A DNA stretch of 9,620 nt from Clostridia bacterium. Lineage in GTDB: Bacteria; Bacillota; Clostridia; Christensenellales; UBA1242. Below the pieces are notes generated by a model, which did not search any database, was not told the origin of the DNA, and saw only the letters and a list, made by a program, of their open reading frames with translations. Positions 4,545 through 9,620 of this stretch are shown here, one piece after another. The DNA lies in NCBI GenBank assembly GCA_017456465.1, contig JAFTJJ010000097.1, positions 1 through 9,620 of the forward strand, read 5' to 3'. A program made the translations under genes and the position numbers. The first letter of the stretch is position 1. Each line of letters opens with the position of its first letter.

Positions 4545-7500
4545 ATGAAAAACTTCATTTCAAACAAATCAAAATTCATCAAAGTGTTAACTCTTGTGAT
4601 CATGATGATCACTTCTGTTTTTGCGCTCGTTGGATGTTCACTCACCAACCCAGATCAAGAAGAGGCAAATGCGTCTTATGATTCATCAGGCAATCCAAGA
4701 ATAACGTCACTCAGTGTTGACTATGCACCATTTTCAATTTCTGATGATGGACGCTCTCAGATCATTGATGGAAACTCTGGAGTTTTCTCTTTTGTCCTCC
4801 CATATTATTTCAATGGAAACCTTGAGTTTTTGCAAGAAGCAATGGAATCAGCTGGCTATAACCTTGGCGATGAGTTTGCCTATGACCAAAATTCTCTCGG
4901 CATGAATTATTTTGTTGACAAAGAACTCAAAACAAAATGCACGTATGCAAGAACTTATGCTCCCTTCTATGCTTCATCAAATGCTGAACTTCAATCATAT
5001 TTCACAGATGAAAAGTTTGAAGAATATGGCATTGATGCCGGATCAACTCTTAACAAAACAGTAACATTCAATGGCGAAGGATTTTATTCTGTCATAAACA
5101 AAACCTTCTTCACTCAAGACTCAACAGCCTACACAAGCTACACCGTTGCAAGGGTTTACACCTATGCTTCAACTCTTGTTGATGTCGTTAATTCACTTGA
5201 CGCATCATTCCCATCAGGATTTCAAATCAATGATTTTTTTGCTTTCCCAGACCTGTTGTTTGTTGTTGATGGACAAAATGTCGAAGTTCGAGTTTCAGTC
5301 AATTTTGACAACATTGTTTTGAATCCAGCCAACACAAACACGTTGCTTGAAGAAATCAACCCAACTGAAACGTTCACATTCAAATACCAAAAAACAAACC
5401 CTGCCACAAATGTGACCACTTGGGAAATTGCCCCAGCTTCAATGATTTCATATTATTTTGACGAGGATGCGGGTTTTGTGATCAAATTCAATCCAAGACT
5501 CCAAGAAGGCTCAACAACAAGAACCCTCAAAGTCAAAGCCCTTTCAAACACAGCCGACACTTCTGGCGTTCGTGGAAATTCAAACTTTTCAAACAACATC
5601 AAATATAACGCATACAAACTTGAGTTCAAGGCTTACAGCGTCAACAGCACAACAATTGATTATTTGGGACTTTCATACAACACCGAGGATGAACTTGAAA
5701 ACGCATTCTACTTTGCAAATGTTGACACAGTTTTCAGTTCAATTTTGAACAAAGAAGTTGTCACAAAACTGACAGGCTATTTCCCAGAAGGCAGACAAGT
5801 AACAGTTTCAAGAAATGTTGACATGTCTGATGGAATGTCATATGCTCATCAACCATGGACAACCAACGAACACGCAGAAAACACAATGTTCCTGTCTCGC
5901 CTTTACAGTGACGCAACAGCAATTGCACCAAATAATCTTGCCTTCAACTCATTCTCATCTGCAATCAACTTCGCTGATCAAAACAGCGTCAAGGCATACA
6001 TAAAAACACTTTTTGAAACCAAAGCCCTCAGAGAAAATGATGGCTTTTATGTCGTAACACCAAGAAATTCATCAGCTGAAAACATCGTTCATTTCAAACC
6101 AACAGCTGACGTTCCATATGAAAAACTTTTCAATCTCTTTTTTGAAGACACAACACTTGTTCATGATTCAACTCTTGTTTCAAACACAATAACAGTTACT
6201 TCTTGTAACCAAACAAGCAACTACAAGTTCTATGCAAACTTTGCAAAAGTGCAAAACTTTGTAATGTCTGGAAACATTCATGATGGAGACCTCTTTTTCA
6301 CAAGCCAAAACTCTGCCCTCTCTGGAGTGACAGTTGGTGTCTATGATTCAAATGGCACAAGACTTGCTGAAGTTTCACCACTTGAAAATTACACAAAAAC
6401 TGGCTTCGAACGAATCCAAATCACTGTTGCTGGAAATGAATTTTCTGTTTGTGGACTTTCTCACACAGAAAACGTCATTTTCCAAAAATTGCATGAAGAA
6501 CAGTCTGGCGGTTTCACAAAAACACTTCCATATGAGTTCTATTCAGCAACCATGACAGCGACCAATGCTGGAAGCAACGCAACACAAAAATGCCTCACAG
6601 CAAAGAAAAATGAAACAACCTTCACCGACAAAATCAACAACACAATCATCGGAACAAAATTTGAAAACAGCACAAATCTCGTTGTTAATGTTTACACACA
6701 AAATGATGCGGGATTCGGAAATCAACTTGTAGGTGATGGCAATGCAACCGGCGTTGAAATCATCAAAAGCACATCATCAACAGTCGATGAAAACGGTTAT
6801 GTAACAACCAATGTAATCATTTCTGTGTCTGTCCCATCAAACTCAACACTCATTGGCTACAACATGCAGTCTTTCCAAGAATCAAAAAAGACACTTTACA
6901 TTTCAAATGGCAATGGAATGATTCTTCATGTTTCACTTTTTGACAATGAAGAAGGCAAATATGTCGATGAGATCTTCTATCACACAGATGGCGCAACACC
7001 AGTGAACTCTTCATCTGTCACAAAGTCAGCCGATGGCAGATTCTATCTTTACGAAGGACAGGCTTACGCTTTCGACAGCATGGCTGATGAGACAACATCA
7101 AACTATCAATTGGTGACAGAAGGAAACCTCTTCGAGCAAGATGTGATCAAATCCCTCATCGTCACAAAATCTGGCGGAACAGAAACTTACAGCCTCATCA
7201 CATACTCAAAAGCTCCATCAGCATACTTCGTTGTTGCCAATGATCCAAGCATTGACGACTCAAACAATGATGAACCACAAGACTACACCATCGCTGTTGA
7301 TTATGATGGACACAAATTCTTCAAAACAAGTTCTTCAAACAATGGTGAGGTTCATGTCTTTGCTGAGGCTTACCAAACAGAACTTAAGTATGTTTCAGAA
7401 GCCCACAATGAAACCCAAGGCGACATTGATTTTTCTGTCACAACTGCAGGCACAGGTCCACAAAGTGTTTATGTTTATTATGACACAAAGGTCTATGAAG

Positions 7501-9620
7501 GCAATGGAAATCGCTATCTCACTGCCCCAATCGGCAAAAAACTTCTCGTGACTGATGTTTCAGTCAATGCCTACACTTGGTATTATGGCAACTTCAGCAA
7601 CACTGAAGACCTTTTGAATGCCAAAAAAATATTGTCTGGCTCAGACATTCTTTCTGCAGCTTATGATGCAAATGAAGATGTTCGTGCTTTCCGCGCACTC
7701 ATTGGCGCGCAGATAATTTCATATTGCTATTATTACATTCTTCCTTTGGGAAATGCTGAAAAAATTCATGTTTCACAAACAATTGGAACTGTTCAGTCAA
7801 CAGAAACAAAGGTCATCGGAATCCCACAATACAAACTTAATGGCAATATTTACAATGGAGACATTTTGACTTCTTCAGACCTTAAAAATGCAACGGCAGA
7901 CTTCACCGTTTCAACTCCATCTGGCGAGTTTTCACTTGGTGGCGACATCTCTTTCAAAATTGAAAATAATCAAGTCAAAGTCTCACTCATTGACCCTAAC
8001 ACTAATCATGAAACATCAACAACATTAACCAATTATTTAAAAGATAAATATAATGTCCAAATCCGTAACAACGGATTCATTTATGATGCAAAAAACAATA
8101 GCTATGGGCTCAATTCGACAGACTACAGTTACACAGAAAATTATGAATATCATGTTGCTGGTCATTATCAAGCTCCAAACATCACCACGGGCGCGAAACC
8201 TGTGTCAGTCAAGACTTACATCCTTGCAGTCGAAATCAAAGATGGACGCCTCACATCAAATGTTCAAGAGGTTGTTCAAATTGGAAACAATTATTACCTC
8301 ACAAAAGACATCACATATGTAAGCCAAATTCCACTTCTTGGTGAAAATGGAAGTGTTGTGGGTTATTTCAGTTCACTTTCAGAAATCAATGAACATTATT
8401 CACTCGAAAGCAATGAAAGTGATGAAAATTACGGAAAATATTATCAAATAACGATCAATAATCAAACATTCAAAACATATGAAGACCTTGCTGCCGCTGG
8501 CTATACCTTTGTCAGAGACATGGGAAACCAAAATGTTGGTGAATATGAAAAGGATGGAAACTATTACACTGCAGAAAAGCGTTATTACACCACCGACATA
8601 AACCAAATGAGAACCCTCATCAAACTGAATGGCGAAGCAACTCCTTGCACATCTTCAATTGGTTCAAACATGTTTGTCTTCCACACATTCAAAGTGAAAA
8701 ATGATGACAACACAACCGTAAGTGCCTATGACTATGAGTTGTCAATAACTGATGGTGGCACAGTCTATCATCACCCACTCACTTACATCACACCAGACTT
8801 GAATCATGGCGAAATTTACAAAACCCCAGATGGTCAACAACTGACAGTCGAAATCACTTTTGCAAAAACCCCTCTCACGCTTGACGTCTTGATGCGTGAA
8901 GCAAAACTTGCAAGCGGTGGCACACAAATTTATCTCATGGGCAAATACATCATGACAAACAACTCTGACCCAATCGCTTACCCAGCCTTTTCAAACATTC
9001 TTGCCACTGGTGAATTTTCAGCAATTGATCTTGCAAATGACGCACCAACTTACTCTCTTGATTACACCAACACACAAAATGTAGTTGAAGGATTCCCAGG
9101 TGTCCGCTTGCTTGCTGGCGCACCTTATGCAAATCCAATTCTCACACTCCAAATTCGCCACAAAGCAAGTGAACTTGCAGGTGTCAACCTTGCACTTGAC
9201 ATCAAACAGGCTTATTATGTCGAACTTATGACAACAATCATTCCAACTGAAGGCACAAACCTCATTCAAGACTTCTCAACTGTTGCCTTCAAAGACACAC
9301 TCACCAACATCAGCCAAAATGATTATATTGACAACATCTATCAACTTCTTTCTGCCGAAGACTTCGACCTTGTTGAGGCATACAGAAAAAATGCCGATGG
9401 ATCATATTCATCTTGGCTCACTGATGCAAAAGGACAAATTGTTCCTCTCACAGTCCAAGAAGTTGGAATCAATGACAATGATCCTTACTTGTACTTCGCT
9501 GACAGCCTTGCTGCTGATGGAAAATATAAAAACAAAGTTTATCTCTATGACGCTCTCACAGACACATTCTTTGCGGCAAAGTACGGCACACATGTCATCA
9601 TTTGGGAAACCTCACCAACA
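4545..9620 (+). CDS. Very large putative surface lipoprotein, C-terminus outside the window
   Basis: One uninterrupted frame of 1692 codons runs from ATG 4545 to the last base, with no stop. AAGGGAG (4533-4539) lies 5 bases before the ATG. The N-terminus has Lys2, 8, 10 and 13, then a hydrophobic segment (about 14-27) and the lipobox LVGC with Cys31, followed by Ser-Leu-Thr. This fits signal peptidase II processing and lipid anchoring on the outer face of the membrane. The rest is Thr/Ser/Asn/Tyr-rich, with few Cys, no second hydrophobic helix, and alternating beta-strand-like segments. Two short patterns recur with divergence: G-[NR]-[FY]-Y-[LVT]-like (near residues 500, 831, 988, 1247 and 1338) and T-x-ED-x-L (near 380, 1020 and 1311). 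They suggest a string of related Ig-like or similar modules. I see no catalytic motif and do not recognise the family. Adhesion, substrate binding or a giant extracellular region fused to a membrane domain are all possible. It has its own promoter. Confidence 0.9.
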   Translation, partial: MKNFISNKSKFIKVLTLVIMMITSVFALVGCSLTNPDQEEANASYDSSGNPRITSLSVDYAPFSISDDGRSQIIDGNSGVFSFVLPYYFNGNLEFLQEAMESAGYNLGDEFAYDQNSLGMNYFVDKELKTKCTYARTYAPFYASSNAELQSYFTDEKFEEYGIDAGSTLNKTVTFNGEGFYSVINKTFFTQDSTAYTSYTVARVYTYASTLVDVVNSLDASFPSGFQINDFFAFPDLLFVVDGQNVEVRVSVNFDNIVLNPANTNTLLEEINPTETFTFKYQKTNPATNVTTWEIAPASMISYYFDEDAGFVIKFNPRLQEGSTTRTLKVKALSNTADTSGVRGNSNFSNNIKYNAYKLEFKAYSVNSTTIDYLGLSYNTEDELENAFYFANVDTVFSSILNKEVVTKLTGYFPEGRQVTVSRNVDMSDGMSYAHQPWTTNEHAENTMFLSRLYSDATAIAPNNLAFNSFSSAINFADQNSVKAYIKTLFETKALRENDGFYVVTPRNSSAENIVHFKPTADVPYEKLFNLFFEDTTLVHDSTLVSNTITVTSCNQTSNYKFYANFAKVQNFVMSGNIHDGDLFFTSQNSALSGVTVGVYDSNGTRLAEVSPLENYTKTGFERIQITVAGNEFSVCGLSHTENVIFQKLHEEQSGGFTKTLPYEFYSATMTATNAGSNATQKCLTAKKNETTFTDKINNTIIGTKFENSTNLVVNVYTQNDAGFGNQLVGDGNATGVEIIKSTSSTVDENGYVTTNVIISVSVPSNSTLIGYNMQSFQESKKTLYISNGNGMILHVSLFDNEEGKYVDEIFYHTDGATPVNSSSVTKSADGRFYLYEGQAYAFDSMADETTSNYQLVTEGNLFEQDVIKSLIVTKSGGTETYSLITYSKAPSAYFVVANDPSIDDSNNDEPQDYTIAVDYDGHKFFKTSSSNNGEVHVFAEAYQTELKYVSEAHNETQGDIDFSVTTAGTGPQSVYVYYDTKVYEGNGNRYLTAPIGKKLLVTDVSVNAYTWYYGNFSNTEDLLNAKKILSGSDILSAAYDANEDVRAFRALIGAQIISYCYYYILPLGNAEKIHVSQTIGTVQSTETKVIGIPQYKLNGNIYNGDILTSSDLKNATADFTVSTPSGEFSLGGDISFKIENNQVKVSLIDPNTNHETSTTLTNYLKDKYNVQIRNNGFIYDAKNNSYGLNSTDYSYTENYEYHVAGHYQAPNITTGAKPVSVKTYILAVEIKDGRLTSNVQEVVQIGNNYYLTKDITYVSQIPLLGENGSVVGYFSSLSEINEHYSLESNESDENYGKYYQITINNQTFKTYEDLAAAGYTFVRDMGNQNVGEYEKDGNYYTAEKRYYTTDINQMRTLIKLNGEATPCTSSIGSNMFVFHTFKVKNDDNTTVSAYDYELSITDGGTVYHHPLTYITPDLNHGEIYKTPDGQQLTVEITFAKTPLTLDVLMREAKLASGGTQIYLMGKYIMTNNSDPIAYPAFSNILATGEFSAIDLANDAPTYSLDYTNTQNVVEGFPGVRLLAGAPYANPILTLQIRHKASELAGVNLALDIKQAYYVELMTTIIPTEGTNLIQDFSTVAFKDTLTNISQNDYIDNIYQLLSAEDFDLVEAYRKNADGSYSSWLTDAKGQIVPLTVQEVGINDNDPYLYFADSLAADGKYKNKVYLYDALTDTFFAAKYGTHVIIWETSPT

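Noticed and set aside
4714..9600. Numerous short open frames on both strands within the large lipoprotein region
   Set aside because: They are out of frame with one uninterrupted 1692-codon frame that has a promoter, ribosome site and signal peptide.
1..9620. Mollicute code (TGA as tryptophan)
   Set aside because: Tryptophan codons in the large genes are TGG, and TGA serves as the terL stop in the normal position.

Overview
The window is A+T-rich bacterial DNA. It uses the standard bacterial code: in-frame tryptophans are TGG, and the terminase gene ends in TGA. Shine-Dalgarno sites of the GGAG/GAGGG type and a lipobox-type signal peptide fit a low-GC Firmicutes/Bacillota-like host, possibly an uncultured gut lineage. 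That assignment is inference, because no taxonomic marker gene is present.

Left part (1-4018), phage-derived. On the minus strand, read right to left, there is a sigma-region-4/RinA-ArpU-like helix-turn-helix regulator (3335-4018), a phage terminase large subunit with ATPase and nuclease motifs (700-2169), and overlapping its stop a small protein (194-700). The C-terminal half of this small protein resembles phage terminase small subunits, but it lacks the usual N-terminal DNA-binding helix-turn-helix. A plus-strand gene for a single-pass membrane protein with an SH3-like exported region (2334-3338) sits between regulator and terminase. Its stop codon overlaps that of the regulator. No portal, capsid or tail gene is visible; they could lie to the left. 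The 3' end of the small-subunit gene occurs a second time as an exact 90-bp direct repeat at the left edge (1-90 and 211-300).

Middle part (4019-4544), non-coding. This A+T-rich region lies between the divergent regulator and lipoprotein genes. It holds a plausible extended -10 promoter for the right-hand gene, an 8-bp inverted repeat at the expected transcription start, a strong minus-strand terminator-like hairpin with no evident gene feeding it, a weaker plus-strand hairpin followed by nine T residues, and a TGTCGA direct repeat with 10-bp period.

Right part (4545-9620). A single open frame of at least 1692 codons starts with a lipoprotein signal peptide (Cys31) and runs off the window. 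It is a very large secreted, probably membrane-anchored, Thr/Ser/Asn/Tyr-rich protein of unknown function.

How the parts work together: the minus-strand genes look like a phage DNA-packaging module plus its regulator. The SH3-like membrane protein may be a passenger in that module. The large lipoprotein has its own promoter and is probably a host or accessory cell-surface gene flanking the element.
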